DNA from: Shimia sp022448905
GTDB lineage: Bacteria > Pseudomonadota > Alphaproteobacteria > Rhodobacterales > Rhodobacteraceae
Length of the DNA stretch: 64,000 bases
Assembly: GCF_047126315.1 (NCBI RefSeq)
Contig: NZ_CP138953.1
Location: 4,340,001-4,404,000 of the forward strand
Reading direction: 5' to 3'
This document shows, piece after piece, positions 16,309 through 24,871 of this stretch. The notes under the pieces are model-generated. The model did not search any database and was not told the DNA's origin. It was given only the letters and a program-made list of their open reading frames with translations. Position numbers and translations under genes: made by a program. Each line of letters opens with the position of its first letter. Positions within the stretch are counted from its first letter, which is position 1.

Positions 16309-17340
16309 TTAATTGCCACGCACCGTGTCGATCATCAGCTGTACATTTTCCGGATCGGCGTCCGGGGTGATTCCGTGGCCCAGGTTAAAGATATGCGGCC
16401 CCTTGCCAAAGGCTGCGACAATCTTGCGGGTCTCATCCACCAGATCCTGCCCGCCGGTCACCATATGGCTGGACTTCAGATTCCCCTGAACACAGCCATC
16501 CACCTGTACGTTTTTGGCAGCCCATTCAGGTGTCACCCCGTCGTCCAGTGCCACACAATCCGCGCCTGTTGCCTTGGCAAACCCGACATAGCGTTCGCCG
16601 GCGCCACGCGGGAAGGCAATCACCGGCACGTCCGGATGGCGCGCCTTCAGCTCTGCAATGATTTTCCTTGCAGGTTCAAGAGCATAGCGGTCAAAATCTG
16701 CGCCTTTGAGCGAGCCGGCCCAGCTGTCAAACAGCTTCACAACCTCAGCACCAGCCTCGATTTGCTTGGACAGGTAGTCCACGGTGCCTTCCGTCAGAAT
16801 ATCAATGATCTGATCAAAAACGTCCGGGTTTTCATCCTTGAGCTGATGCGCCGGTCCTTGATCAGGCGTACCCCGCCCCGCCACCATATAGGTCGCCACG
16901 GTCCAGGGCGCGCCGGCAAATCCAATCAACGTGGTCTCTTTGGGCAACTCCCGGCGCAGGATCCGCACAGTTTCATAGACCGGGTTCAACGTCTCATGGA
17001 TCGCGCTCGGCGCATTAAGCTTGTCAAAATCCGCTTGGGTTTCAATGGTGGAGAGCCGTGGTCCTTCGCCAGTCACAAACCACAAATCCGCGCCCAAAGC
17101 TTGCGGCAGCAACAGGATATCGGCAAACAGGATCGACGCGTCAAAGCCATAGCGCCGGATCGGCTGCAGCGTCACCTCTGCGGCCAATTTACTGTTATAA
17201 CAAAGACTTAGAAAGTCACCAGCCTGCGCCCGAGTGGCGCGATACTCTGGCAAATAGCGACCCGCTTGGCGCATCATCCAAATAGGAGGGGTGTCCAATG
17301 TCTCGCCCGCCAGCGCCCGCAAGATCGTCTTTTCGGCCAT
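16309..17340 (-). CDS. hemE: Uroporphyrinogen decarboxylase
   Basis: Cytoplasmic haem-pathway enzyme that converts uroporphyrinogen III to coproporphyrinogen III. Its 343 residues include the family signatures PPIWMMRQAGRYLPEYR near the N-terminus and GFAGAPWTVATYM at about 145, plus the C-terminal INLGHG-like FNLGHGITP. Start at 17340 with GGAAGGA upstream. Divergent from hemC, 103 bp between starts, so a shared control region is likely. Confidence 0.96.
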   Translation of the reverse strand: MAEKTILRALAGETLDTPPIWMMRQAGRYLPEYRATRAQAGDFLSLCYNSKLAAEVTLQPIRRYGFDASILFADILLLPQALGADLWFVTGEGPRLSTIETQADFDKLNAPSAIHETLNPVYETVRILRRELPKETTLIGFAGAPWTVATYMVAGRGTPDQGPAHQLKDENPDVFDQIIDILTEGTVDYLSKQIEAGAEVVKLFDSWAGSLKGADFDRYALEPARKIIAELKARHPDVPVIAFPRGAGERYVGFAKATGADCVALDDGVTPEWAAKNVQVDGCVQGNLKSSHMVTGGQDLVDETRKIVAAFGKGPHIFNLGHGITPDADPENVQLMIDTVRGN

Positions 17341-17443
17341 GCTTACATCCTTCCAGTGTTGCGCACACGTGGTCTGGCAACAGCGGCAAGATGTCAAGTC
17401 CACAACGCTTGTCAGGACACCCTGTCGCGGCTATCCAAGCGCC

Positions 17444-18403
17444 ATGACAGTGACTTTGCCAACCCCCGCTTCTCCGCTGAAAATCGGCACCCGTGGCTCT
17501 CCGCTCGCGCTTGCGCAGGCCTATGAAACCCGCCGCCGCCTGATGACAGCGTTTGATCTGCCAGAAGAAGCCTTCGAGATCGTGGTCATCACCACATCCG
17601 GTGACAATGCTCAGTTGATTGCCAAAGACAAACCTCTCAAGGAAGTTGGCGGTAAAGGACTGTTCACAAAGGAAATTGAAGAGGCCATGTTGGTTGGCGG
17701 TATCGACATTGCCGTGCACTCGATGAAAGACATGCCGGTCCTGCAACCTGACGGCCTGCGGCTCGACACTTACTTGCCGCGCGAAGACACCCGCGACGCT
17801 TTTGTTTCCCCAAGCCACGCGTCTTTGGCAGACCTGCCGGAAGGCGCCACCGTAGGCACCTCCAGCCTGCGCCGTCGTGCCCAGTTGCTGAACTACCGCA
17901 AAGATCTCAACGTTGTAGAGTTTCGCGGCAACGTGCAAACCCGCCTGAAAAAGCTGGAAGACAAAGTCGCAGATTGCACCTTCCTTGCCATGGCTGGCCT
18001 TAATCGCCTTGACATGTCCCATGTGGCCGCTTCCGCCATCGAGCCGGAAGACATGCTGCCCGCGATCGCACAAGGTGCCATTGGCATCGAGCGTCGCGCG
18101 GATGACATGAGCACCGCCGCTCTGCTGGAGGCCATTCACGACGGGCCAACCGGCCAACGGCTCAATGCCGAACGTGCTTTCCTGGCGGCCCTGGACGGCT
18201 CCTGTGAAACCCCCATCGCGGGCCTCGCGGACCTTGACGGCAACACCATTCGCCTGCGTGGTGAAGTGCTGCGTCCGGACGGCTCTGAAAGCCTACGCGA
18301 TGATCAAACGGCTCCAATTGAAGACGGCGCGGCGCTTGGAGAAGGCATGGCCAAATACCTTCTGGAGCGCGGCGGCCCGGGCTTCTTTGACTGGCGCAGC
18401 TAA
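17444..18403 (+). CDS. hemC: Porphobilinogen deaminase (hydroxymethylbilane synthase)
   Basis: Polymerises four porphobilinogens into hydroxymethylbilane. The 319-residue product begins with the family block IGTRGSPLALAQA, has GGKGLFTKEIEEAML and HSMKDMP, the dipyrromethane-binding region GTSSLRRRAQLL, VEFRGNVQTRL, and the cofactor cysteine in LDGSCETPIA. Start placed at 17444 because the upstream part overlaps divergent hemE. Paired with hemE across a short divergent region. A 7-bp hairpin (18414-18434) follows the stop codon. Confidence 0.96.
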   Translation: MTVTLPTPASPLKIGTRGSPLALAQAYETRRRLMTAFDLPEEAFEIVVITTSGDNAQLIAKDKPLKEVGGKGLFTKEIEEAMLVGGIDIAVHSMKDMPVLQPDGLRLDTYLPREDTRDAFVSPSHASLADLPEGATVGTSSLRRRAQLLNYRKDLNVVEFRGNVQTRLKKLEDKVADCTFLAMAGLNRLDMSHVAASAIEPEDMLPAIAQGAIGIERRADDMSTAALLEAIHDGPTGQRLNAERAFLAALDGSCETPIAGLADLDGNTIRLRGEVLRPDGSESLRDDQTAPIEDGAALGEGMAKYLLERGGPGFFDWRS

Positions 18404-18472
18404 CAACGATTTACGGTTAATTTCCCCTTAACCGCGCCATTCCCGGCATGTTTCGGCCATGTTTTTAAGACA

Positions 18473-18503
18473 CTCTGATCCCATCAACAGGGATCAGAGG
18501 ACC
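18473..18503 (+). promoter_or_regulatory. Hairpin covering the ribosome binding site
   Basis: A perfect 10-bp stem CTCTGATCCC / GGGATCAGAG (18473-18482 and 18490-18499, 7-nt loop) ends 9 nt before the ATG at 18509. The Shine-Dalgarno stretch AGAGGA (18496-18501) is largely inside the 3' arm, so the hairpin would hide it. Possible translational control, function unproven. Confidence 0.55.
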
Positions 18504-18508
18504 AAGCC

Positions 18509-19075
18509 ATGCACGCGTTGGGACAACTGGGCACTATCGACGATTATCACTGGGACACTTTACAGCCACGGCCATCACACGCCGGCTACTGCGTCCGGGA
18601 AACTGCTGGCGAGTTCCGTCATTCATCCATAAAAGAGGCTCTGCTACGCTTCATTGGCGTGATGTTTGTGCTCAGCGCGCTGGTGCAATGGACCTTCCCC
18701 GATGCCAATTTTGTTGGCGATCCGATGATGTCCAAGTCCCTGCTGTCCATTGCCTTTGCGCTGATCGGCATGGCGGCCTACCGCTTTGCTATGAAAGGCC
18801 ACCGCGCCGAAATCCGCTTTGACGGTAAATCCCGCACCATCGTGCTCTACGCCCTGAACCGCCGGGATCAACAAAAAGGCGCCCGTAAACTGCCGCTCCG
18901 CGACATCACGAGCATTTATGTGCGGCGCACCGACATGGCGGCTGGCAAAGCCGCCCTGCGCATCCGTCTGAAATCCGGCGGCGCAGAGCTCACCGCCCTA
19001 CGCGGCGATCTCGCCGAAGTCGAAGCGGTCCACGCCTTACTTTGCAGCAAAATCCGCAAAGCGCAGCAGGGCTAA
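18509..19075 (+). CDS. Small membrane protein of unknown function
   Basis: A 188-residue protein. Residues about 46-65 (LRFIGVMFVLSALVQWTF) and 75-92 (SLLSIAFALIGMAAYRFA) look like two membrane helices. The remainder after about 95 is cytoplasmic and has a beta-rich pattern (EIRFDGKSRTIVLYALNRRD, KLPLRDITSIYVRR, LRIRLKSGGAELTALRGDL) that resembles a PH-like domain, although I cannot assign a family. It lies between hemC and the convergent hemF gene, 10 bp from the latter. The start has AGAGGA upstream, inside a hairpin. A role in haem metabolism is only suggested by position. Confidence 0.7.
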   Translation: MHALGQLGTIDDYHWDTLQPRPSHAGYCVRETAGEFRHSSIKEALLRFIGVMFVLSALVQWTFPDANFVGDPMMSKSLLSIAFALIGMAAYRFAMKGHRAEIRFDGKSRTIVLYALNRRDQQKGARKLPLRDITSIYVRRTDMAAGKAALRIRLKSGGAELTALRGDLAEVEAVHALLCSKIRKAQQG

Positions 19076-19085
19076 CCTGCTGCCG

Positions 19086-19979
19086 TTACACCCATTTTGC
19101 CATCGGTGGCAGGCTCATCAGCACGGCATTGGCATCATGGCCCGTTTCCAGACCAAACTTAGTGCCACGATCATAAACAAGGTTGTACTCGGCATAGAGC
19201 CCCCGATGCACCAGTTGGACATCTTTCTCAGCTTCGCCAAAATCATCCACCCGACGTTTCTCAACCAGAGGCACAAAGGCCGGCAGGAAGGCTTCGCCAA
19301 TGTCCCGGATGAAGGCAAAGTCCGTTTCCCAATCCCCGGTGTTGTGATCATCCAGAAAGATGCCGCCAACCCCACGCGCGCGGTTGCGATGCGGAATGTA
19401 AAAATACTCGTCCGCCCAAGCCTTTAGCCGAGGGTAATGCGCCTCACCATGCGCATCACAATGCGCCTTCTGCACCCCGTGAAAATGCGCTGTGTCCTCA
19501 TCATATTCCAAACAGGGGTTCAAATCGGAGCCACCGCCAAACCACCAACCATGTGGGGTCCAGAACATCCGTGTATTCATGTGCACCGCCGGGCAATGTG
19601 GGTTCTGCATATGCGCCACAAGGCTAATTCCACTGGCCCAAAACCGCGGATCTTCTTTCATGCCAGGCAAGCCTTTGCGCGCGGCCATGGCATTCTGCGC
19701 ACGCTCTCCCAACTCGCCGTAGACCGTGGACACATTCACGCCGACTTTCTCAAACACACGCCCGCCACGCATTACCGACATCAACCCACCGCCAGCATCC
19801 GATCCATCGGCACTGCTGCGCTTAGTTTCACTCACCTCAAATTGGCCCGCGCCCTGATCTGCAAACGGACCTTCGGAATGACTGTCTTCCAGCCCTTCAA
19901 AAGCGGCCACAATCTGATCTCGCAACTCACGAAACCATGCGCTGGCGCGTTGCTTTTCGGTGTCCATTTGATCAGACAT
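19086..19979 (-). CDS. hemF: Oxygen-dependent coproporphyrinogen III oxidase
   Basis: A 297-residue HemF: converts coproporphyrinogen III to protoporphyrinogen IX with O2. Signatures: MSVMRGGRVFEKVGVNVSTV near residue 65, NPHCPAVHMNTR, WWFGGGSDLNPC, and KKWCDEYFYIPHR-like KAWADEYFYIPHRNRARGVG. Start at 19979 with GGAGGGG upstream. Together with the O2-independent hemN at 35.8 kb the organism has both forms, consistent with a switch between oxic and low-oxygen growth. Confidence 0.96.
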   Translation of the reverse strand: MSDQMDTEKQRASAWFRELRDQIVAAFEGLEDSHSEGPFADQGAGQFEVSETKRSSADGSDAGGGLMSVMRGGRVFEKVGVNVSTVYGELGERAQNAMAARKGLPGMKEDPRFWASGISLVAHMQNPHCPAVHMNTRMFWTPHGWWFGGGSDLNPCLEYDEDTAHFHGVQKAHCDAHGEAHYPRLKAWADEYFYIPHRNRARGVGGIFLDDHNTGDWETDFAFIRDIGEAFLPAFVPLVEKRRVDDFGEAEKDVQLVHRGLYAEYNLVYDRGTKFGLETGHDANAVLMSLPPMAKWV

Positions 19980-20052
19980 GCCTGCCCCTCCGTTGTGTTC
20001 CGCATTGCCTATCATCGGCACACAACAGACGCCAGCGGCAGAACAGCGCGGT

Positions 20053-20853
20053 TTAGTGCGCCGGGGTGCTCACCGTATCCAGAAGCGAGCGACCACCATC
20101 CACAGTCACAATCTGCCCGGTCATAAAGCCTGAAGCCTCAGAGGCCAAAAACTGAACCGCATCCGCCAGTTCGCCCGGAGCCGCAATCCGCCCCAGTGGC
20201 GTATGTTGCTCAATCTCGTTGCGGCAATCGCGATTGTCCCTCAAGGCTTCTTGCAAACTTGCAGACATCACTGAGCCAATCGCAACCGCGTTGACCCGAA
20301 TCCGCTCAGGTGCCAACGCAACGGCCATCGCGCGTGTCATCTGATCCAATGCAGCCGTGGCAATCGAATATCCCAATAAGTCCGGCTGAGACCGCTGCGC
20401 CGCAATCGAACTCAAGTTCACAATGGAACCCACGGGTCCCTCGTCCCGTCCAGCGGCCAGTTTGATCATCCGCTTAGCCACAATTTGGCTCAACCGCAGC
20501 GACGTCATCAGGTTCTGCTGGATCATCAAATCGACAGAGGTGTCATCCGGATCTAGTGGATCGCTGGTGGTCACCTGCCGACATCCGTTGATGAGAATAT
20601 CGATCTCATCGAACGCATCAATGGTGGCGGAGATCAGATTGTTGATCGTCAGTTTTTCGCGTAAATCGCCAGCAAAATAACGAATATTGCCTTCATCAGG
20701 ACGTTCACCAAACTCCGCACACAGGCTTTTTTCATCCATGTCCGCAAACATGACATTGGCGCCATGTTCTGCAAAATGCCGCCCTACAGCCAAACCAATA
20801 CCATTGGCCGAGCCCGTGATAATGGCGGTTTTACCCGCAATATTGAAAGACAT
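20053..20853 (-). CDS. SDR-fold protein with altered catalytic motif
   Basis: A 266-residue SDR with a normal cofactor loop (TGSANGIGLA), a catalytic Ser in NLSSIAA and the C-terminal FLASEASGFMTGQIVTVDGG. Two core motifs are changed: NNAG reads INGCRQ and the catalytic YxxxK reads YSIAT, with Thr in place of Lys (confirmed by reading the codons around 20360). Without that lysine, normal proton relay should fail, so the protein may bind nucleotide without dehydrogenase activity or use another chemistry. It follows hemF on the same strand in gene order but shows no clear functional tie. Confidence 0.8.
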   Translation of the reverse strand: MSFNIAGKTAIITGSANGIGLAVGRHFAEHGANVMFADMDEKSLCAEFGERPDEGNIRYFAGDLREKLTINNLISATIDAFDEIDILINGCRQVTTSDPLDPDDTSVDLMIQQNLMTSLRLSQIVAKRMIKLAAGRDEGPVGSIVNLSSIAAQRSQPDLLGYSIATAALDQMTRAMAVALAPERIRVNAVAIGSVMSASLQEALRDNRDCRNEIEQHTPLGRIAAPGELADAVQFLASEASGFMTGQIVTVDGGRSLLDTVSTPAH

Positions 20854-20896
20854 CTACGATCCCCATCACGCTGTCATGCACCGAATCTGGCTACCC

Positions 20897-21880
20897 TTAC
20901 CCACGGGTCCGAGTTGGTCGCTGAGCATGCAATACCTTAAATCGGGTGTCTCCGGCAACGGCCTCGACCGATTGGAACGCATCCTGCAACGTAGCTTCAT
21001 ACGGCAAATGCCGGTTTGCCACCATCCACAAATGCCCGGACGGGGCCAGCATCTTGGCCGCAGCCCGGATGAATCGCTCACCCAACGCTGGCTCCGCTTT
21101 GCGCCCGGTGTGAAACGGCGGGTTCATCACCACTGTGTCCACCCGATGGCCTGGCTTGAAATTCGTGGCATCGGCCCAGTGAAACTGCGCCCGAGGATCG
21201 GACAGGTTTTCCTTGGCGCATCCCAGAGCCACGTGATCGGCTTCAACCAAATGCAGCACGTCAAAAGCTTGTCGCGCCACCATCTCGCTAGACAGATACC
21301 CCCATCCAGCGCCCAGGTCGGCCACCACACGTCCCAGTTTGGTCGGCAAGGCTTCCGCCAGCATTTTGGACGCCGGATCAATGCCATCCGCACTAAACAC
21401 CCCTGGCCGCGTGACAAAGCGCTCTGCCACTTTGGTGGGCGCACCCGCCTGCCAATCCGCAAAGCCCCCGCCTTCAAACCAGAACAACCGACCGTGAGAC
21501 TTGGCAAAGCTGCCAAGCACCTCAGCGCGTTTGCGGCATTCTTTATAAAGCCCGTCAACGCCATCGGTCTTCTGACCATCGACAATCACCAGATCAGCGC
21601 AGGCAGTCGCACGCGCAATCAAATCCCGCGCCAAGGCCTTGGCCCGTGGTAAAACCACAACTGCCGCTTTGTACGTGCCGTCTTCCACAACAGCGGCCTC
21701 ATAGCCCGCATCTGAAAACGCATCAAAATCCGGCTTCAGGTGCTGCACCACATGCACCTGCGTACGCGGCAGCGCATTCAGATCATAGCCGACTCGCGGC
21801 GCAAACACGGCAATCCGTCCGTCAGACGGCAAAGACAGGCCGTAGTCCTCTACGGCCAAAGACAATCGGGAATGGGACAT
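20897..21880 (-). CDS. rsmC: RsmC-type 16S rRNA (guanine-N2) methyltransferase
   Basis: A 327-residue SAM-dependent methyltransferase. The N-terminal half is the degenerate duplicate domain typical of RsmC and the C-terminal half has the SAM loop (VVADLGAGWGYLS) and the base-methylation motif VVMNPPFHTG, followed by RAAAKMLAPSGHLWMVANRHLPYE. RsmC methylates G1207 of 16S rRNA in E. coli. RsmC and RsmD/RlmG are related, and the tandem-domain length and HLPYE block favour RsmC. It ends just upstream of the clpS stop codon on the same strand order. Confidence 0.82.
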   Translation of the reverse strand: MSHSRLSLAVEDYGLSLPSDGRIAVFAPRVGYDLNALPRTQVHVVQHLKPDFDAFSDAGYEAAVVEDGTYKAAVVVLPRAKALARDLIARATACADLVIVDGQKTDGVDGLYKECRKRAEVLGSFAKSHGRLFWFEGGGFADWQAGAPTKVAERFVTRPGVFSADGIDPASKMLAEALPTKLGRVVADLGAGWGYLSSEMVARQAFDVLHLVEADHVALGCAKENLSDPRAQFHWADATNFKPGHRVDTVVMNPPFHTGRKAEPALGERFIRAAAKMLAPSGHLWMVANRHLPYEATLQDAFQSVEAVAGDTRFKVLHAQRPTRTRG

Positions 21881-21907
21881 ATCAAGCGGTGATCCGGGCG
21901 CGCCCGA

Positions 21908-22246
21908 TCACTCCTTCTCCATCGTACACTGCAAGGGATGCTGGTGCCGTTGCGCCAAATCCATCACCTGCGTGACCTTGGTTTCTGCAATCTCGTGGCT
22001 GAACACACCCACAACCGCCACGCCTTTCTTATGCACGGTTAGCATGATCTCAAACGCCTGCGCGTGGGTCATCGAGAAGAACCGTTCCAGCACATGCACC
22101 ACAAACTCCATCGGTGTGTAGTCGTCGTTGAGCAGCATCACCTTGTAAAGCGGCGGCTTTTTGGTGCGGGTACGGGTCTCCAGCGCGACGCCAAGATCGC
22201 CGCCGTCGTCGTCACCCATGCTCATGGTCATCGTCTGCAATGGCAT
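21908..22246 (-). CDS. clpS: ATP-dependent Clp protease adaptor ClpS
   Basis: N-recognin that delivers N-end-rule substrates to ClpAP. About 112 residues, with PPLYKVMLLNDDYTPMEFVV binding the N-degron, ERFF, then EIMLTVHKKGVAVVG and FSHEIAETKV. The start at 22246 (MPLQTMTMSMG) avoids overlap with the divergent HAD gene that begins at 22334. Usually clpS precedes clpA, which is not in this neighbourhood. Confidence 0.92.
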   Translation of the reverse strand: MPLQTMTMSMGDDDGGDLGVALETRTRTKKPPLYKVMLLNDDYTPMEFVVHVLERFFSMTHAQAFEIMLTVHKKGVAVVGVFSHEIAETKVTQVMDLAQRHQHPLQCTMEKE

Positions 22247-22333
22247 ATTCACAAGAATCCGGTTCGTGGTTTGCTGTTTATATAGCCTGAAGTTGGTCTT
22301 AGAAAAGAGGTCTGGAACAATCGGACCTTTTTC

Positions 22334-23035
22334 ATGCCCAAGACCCTCACAACAGTTGCCTTTGATGCAGATGATACGCTGTGGCACACCGAACGGTTCT
22401 TTCGTCTCACCCAGGCCAAATTTGCCGAGCTACTAGCGGATTTCACCGAACCAGATCACCTCGAAGAACGCCTCTTGGAAGCCGAGCGGCGCAACGTGGG
22501 GCACTATGGTTTTGGCACCAAAGGCTTTGTCCTGTCGATGATCGAAACCGCGATTGAGGTGACTGAGGAACGCGTGCCCGCCTACGTGATTGCTGAGCTC
22601 ATGGCCTGCGGTCGCGAGATGCTGCAACATCCCATCAACCTGCTGCCACATGCCAGGGAAGTGGTTGAAACATTGGCAAAATCTCACCGCTTGCTGCTCA
22701 TTACCAAAGGCGATCTTCTCGATCAGGAGCGCAAGGTGGCTCAGTCAGGTTTGGGCGATTTATTTGAGTGGGTCGAGATTGTCAGCCATAAAACGCCGGA
22801 CATTTATACACGCACTTTCAAACGCCATGCTGACGGCCCCGATCGGGCGTTAATGGTGGGCGACTCAATGAAATCCGACATTGTACCCTCACTATCGGTT
22901 GGCAGTTGGGCGGCGCATGTGCCCAATGGCCCCGCCTGGGCGCTGGAGCAGGCAGAAACGCCCAAAGAAAACCCGCGATTTGTGGCGCTTTCGTCACTGT
23001 CTGAAGTTTTGCCACTGGTAGAAGAGATTGGCTAA
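22334..23035 (+). CDS. HAD superfamily hydrolase
   Basis: A 233-residue phosphatase-like protein of the HAD class. Motif I is FDADDTLW with both catalytic Asp residues, motif II is LLITKG, the conserved Lys appears in SHKTPDIYTR and motif IV is MVGDSMKSDIVPS. A helical cap occupies about residues 20-90. The substrate is unknown. It is divergent from clpS with an 87-bp gap and ends about 190 bp before the carboxypeptidase gene. Confidence 0.85.
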   Translation: MPKTLTTVAFDADDTLWHTERFFRLTQAKFAELLADFTEPDHLEERLLEAERRNVGHYGFGTKGFVLSMIETAIEVTEERVPAYVIAELMACGREMLQHPINLLPHAREVVETLAKSHRLLLITKGDLLDQERKVAQSGLGDLFEWVEIVSHKTPDIYTRTFKRHADGPDRALMVGDSMKSDIVPSLSVGSWAAHVPNGPAWALEQAETPKENPRFVALSSLSEVLPLVEEIG

Positions 23036-23225
23036 GGCCCTCACAAGGCAGGTCTAGCGGCTGACAAGCACGGAGCCACAACATCTGCGAAACCGCCTTA
23101 AGCACCCAATGCAACTCGCCAGAAACACAAGCTTTATTCGTTTCAGACCCTGTGTTACGCTTCTTGCAATTAAAAATGGTCAGACCGGAAAACCGGAGAC
23201 CTGAGGCAGAAAAAGAGCAGTTCAC

Positions 23226-24632
23226 ATGAAGGCGCGGCGCATTCAGCCGGCCCGTTTCGGGCTATTTTTGGCGACACTGGCATTCTGTGCCGTGATGACC
23301 CCCATGGTGTCTTTCGCGGCACCCTACGCAGCAATGGTGATTGACGCACGGGACGGCAAAGTCCTGCACAGTCGCAACGCCGACACCCGCCTGCATCCGG
23401 CGTCCCTGACCAAGATGATGACGCTCTACATCGCCATGGAAGCGGTGGAGAACGGCGAGATCAGCCTCGACACCAAAGTGAAAATCTCCAAGAACGCCGC
23501 CGCCGAGCCGCCGTCCAAGCTGGGTCTGCAAGCGGGACAGCGCATTGCCCTGCGCTATCTTATCCGCGCCGCTGCCATCAAATCCGCCAACGATGCCGCG
23601 ACCGCGATTGGCGAGGCTATCGAAGGCTCCGAAGCCGCCTTTGCCCGTCGCATGAATCGCACCGCCAAGGCGCTTGGAATGACCAACACGACGTTCAAAA
23701 ACATGCACGGCCTGACCGAAACCGGCCACATGTCCACTGCGCGGGACATGACCACCTTGGGTCGCCACGTGCTTTATGACTATCCGGACTACTACAACCT
23801 CTTCTCGCGCCGCTCCACAAACGCGGGCATCAAGTCTGTAAACAACACCAACCGCCGCCTGCTCGACGCCTATCGTGGCGCAGACGGCATCAAAACCGGC
23901 TACACCCGCGCCGCCGGCTTCAACCTCGTGGCCTCTGCTGAGCGCGGCAACAAACGTGTGATTGCCACCGTATTTGGCGGTCGCTCCACCGCAACCCGCA
24001 ACGCCAAAGTGGCCGAATTGCTGGATCTGGGCTTCAACCGCTCCGCCAGCCGTGTGGCCCTGCGCAAACCCGGCCGCCCCGCGTATCAGGGCAAGACTGC
24101 GCCAGTAGGCAAAACCATCCGCGTGGCCACCGCAGTGAAGAAGTCCCTGCGCCCGGTTCTGCGGCCAACGGCAGCTAAACAAGAACAACCTTCCGTGGTT
24201 GCTGCAGCCGCCATGTCTGAGGCGACAGTTGCCGCAGACGCCACCGTTGTGGCCGAGGCCACTGTCATCGAACACGACATCCAGTCCGCCCTCCTACAAG
24301 CTCAGGACAACACGGGTGTGACGTTGGTGAGCCTGAAGGAAGAACCCACACCACCGCCACAGCCAAAGGTCATCACGCGCATCTCGACTGCTGGCGGGCG
24401 CCATTGGGGCATCAACGTCGGTCGCTACAACAGCCGCTTTGCCGCTGAAAAGATGTTGCTGAAAACAGCTCTGTCCGAAATGTCGACGTTAGACGGCAGC
24501 CTGCGCAAAGTGGTGAAAAACTCTCGCGGGTTTGAGGCAAACTTCCTCGGCATGTCCAAAGAGACCGCAGACCTCGCCTGCCGCCGCCTGCAAGCACGAC
24601 AAGTCACCTGCTACACGCTGGGTCCAAGCTAA
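23226..24632 (+). CDS. D-alanyl-D-alanine carboxypeptidase with C-terminal SPOR domain
   Basis: Periplasmic peptidoglycan carboxypeptidase of the PBP5/6 class (S11), 468 residues. A signal peptide covers about residues 1-31 (cleavage near SFA-APY). Active-site motifs are complete: SLTK with Ser60/Lys63, SAN at 120-122 and KTG at 223-225. Instead of the usual amphipathic membrane anchor there is a low-complexity Ala/Val/Thr linker (about 325-350) and a SPOR domain at about 390-468 (WGINVGRYNSRFAAEKMLLK), which would target denuded septal glycan. A rho-independent terminator follows. Confidence 0.9.
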   Translation: MKARRIQPARFGLFLATLAFCAVMTPMVSFAAPYAAMVIDARDGKVLHSRNADTRLHPASLTKMMTLYIAMEAVENGEISLDTKVKISKNAAAEPPSKLGLQAGQRIALRYLIRAAAIKSANDAATAIGEAIEGSEAAFARRMNRTAKALGMTNTTFKNMHGLTETGHMSTARDMTTLGRHVLYDYPDYYNLFSRRSTNAGIKSVNNTNRRLLDAYRGADGIKTGYTRAAGFNLVASAERGNKRVIATVFGGRSTATRNAKVAELLDLGFNRSASRVALRKPGRPAYQGKTAPVGKTIRVATAVKKSLRPVLRPTAAKQEQPSVVAAAAMSEATVAADATVVAEATVIEHDIQSALLQAQDNTGVTLVSLKEEPTPPPQPKVITRISTAGGRHWGINVGRYNSRFAAEKMLLKTALSEMSTLDGSLRKVVKNSRGFEANFLGMSKETADLACRRLQARQVTCYTLGPS

Positions 24633-24656
24633 TCCAAATCGACCACCGACTAACCA

Positions 24657-24690
24657 AAAGACCGTCGCAGCCTCCCGCGACGGTCTTTTT
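24657..24690. terminator. Rho-independent terminator between carboxypeptidase gene and ccoS
   Basis: Perfect 12-bp stem AAAGACCGTCGC / GCGACGGTCTTT with an 8-nt loop and a following TTTCTTT on the plus strand. The A-rich start gives T residues on the other strand, so it can serve both convergent genes. Confidence 0.9.
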
Positions 24691-24711
24691 CTTTGCTGCT
24701 ATAGCGAACGT

Positions 24712-24870
24712 CTAAACCTTCGGCTTGTCGTCATACTGCCCAGACAGAATGCGCTGCGCATCGCCCTCGGGGTCATCATACTGATTGGAGCGCACAGTGT
24801 AGAGAAACCCAACCAGGCCCATGCCCCCCAGAAACAGTGAAATCGGGATCAAATAAGACAGAACTTGCAT
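24712..24870 (-). CDS. ccoS: cbb3-type cytochrome oxidase assembly protein CcoS
   Basis: A 52-residue gene below usual ORF-size cut-offs. The translation starts MQVLSYLIPISLFLGG and continues with MGLVGFLYTVRSNQYDDPEG, giving one membrane helix followed by the N-Q-(Y/F)-D-D-x-E-G block and a DAQRIL segment that define CcoS. CcoS is needed for cofactor insertion into the cbb3 oxidase. The ccoI stop codon (TGA) ends 1 nt before the ccoS ATG, so the two are tightly coupled and ccoS is the last gene of ccoGHIS. Confidence 0.93.
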   Translation of the reverse strand: MQVLSYLIPISLFLGGMGLVGFLYTVRSNQYDDPEGDAQRILSGQYDDKPKV

Positions 24871-24871
24871 G

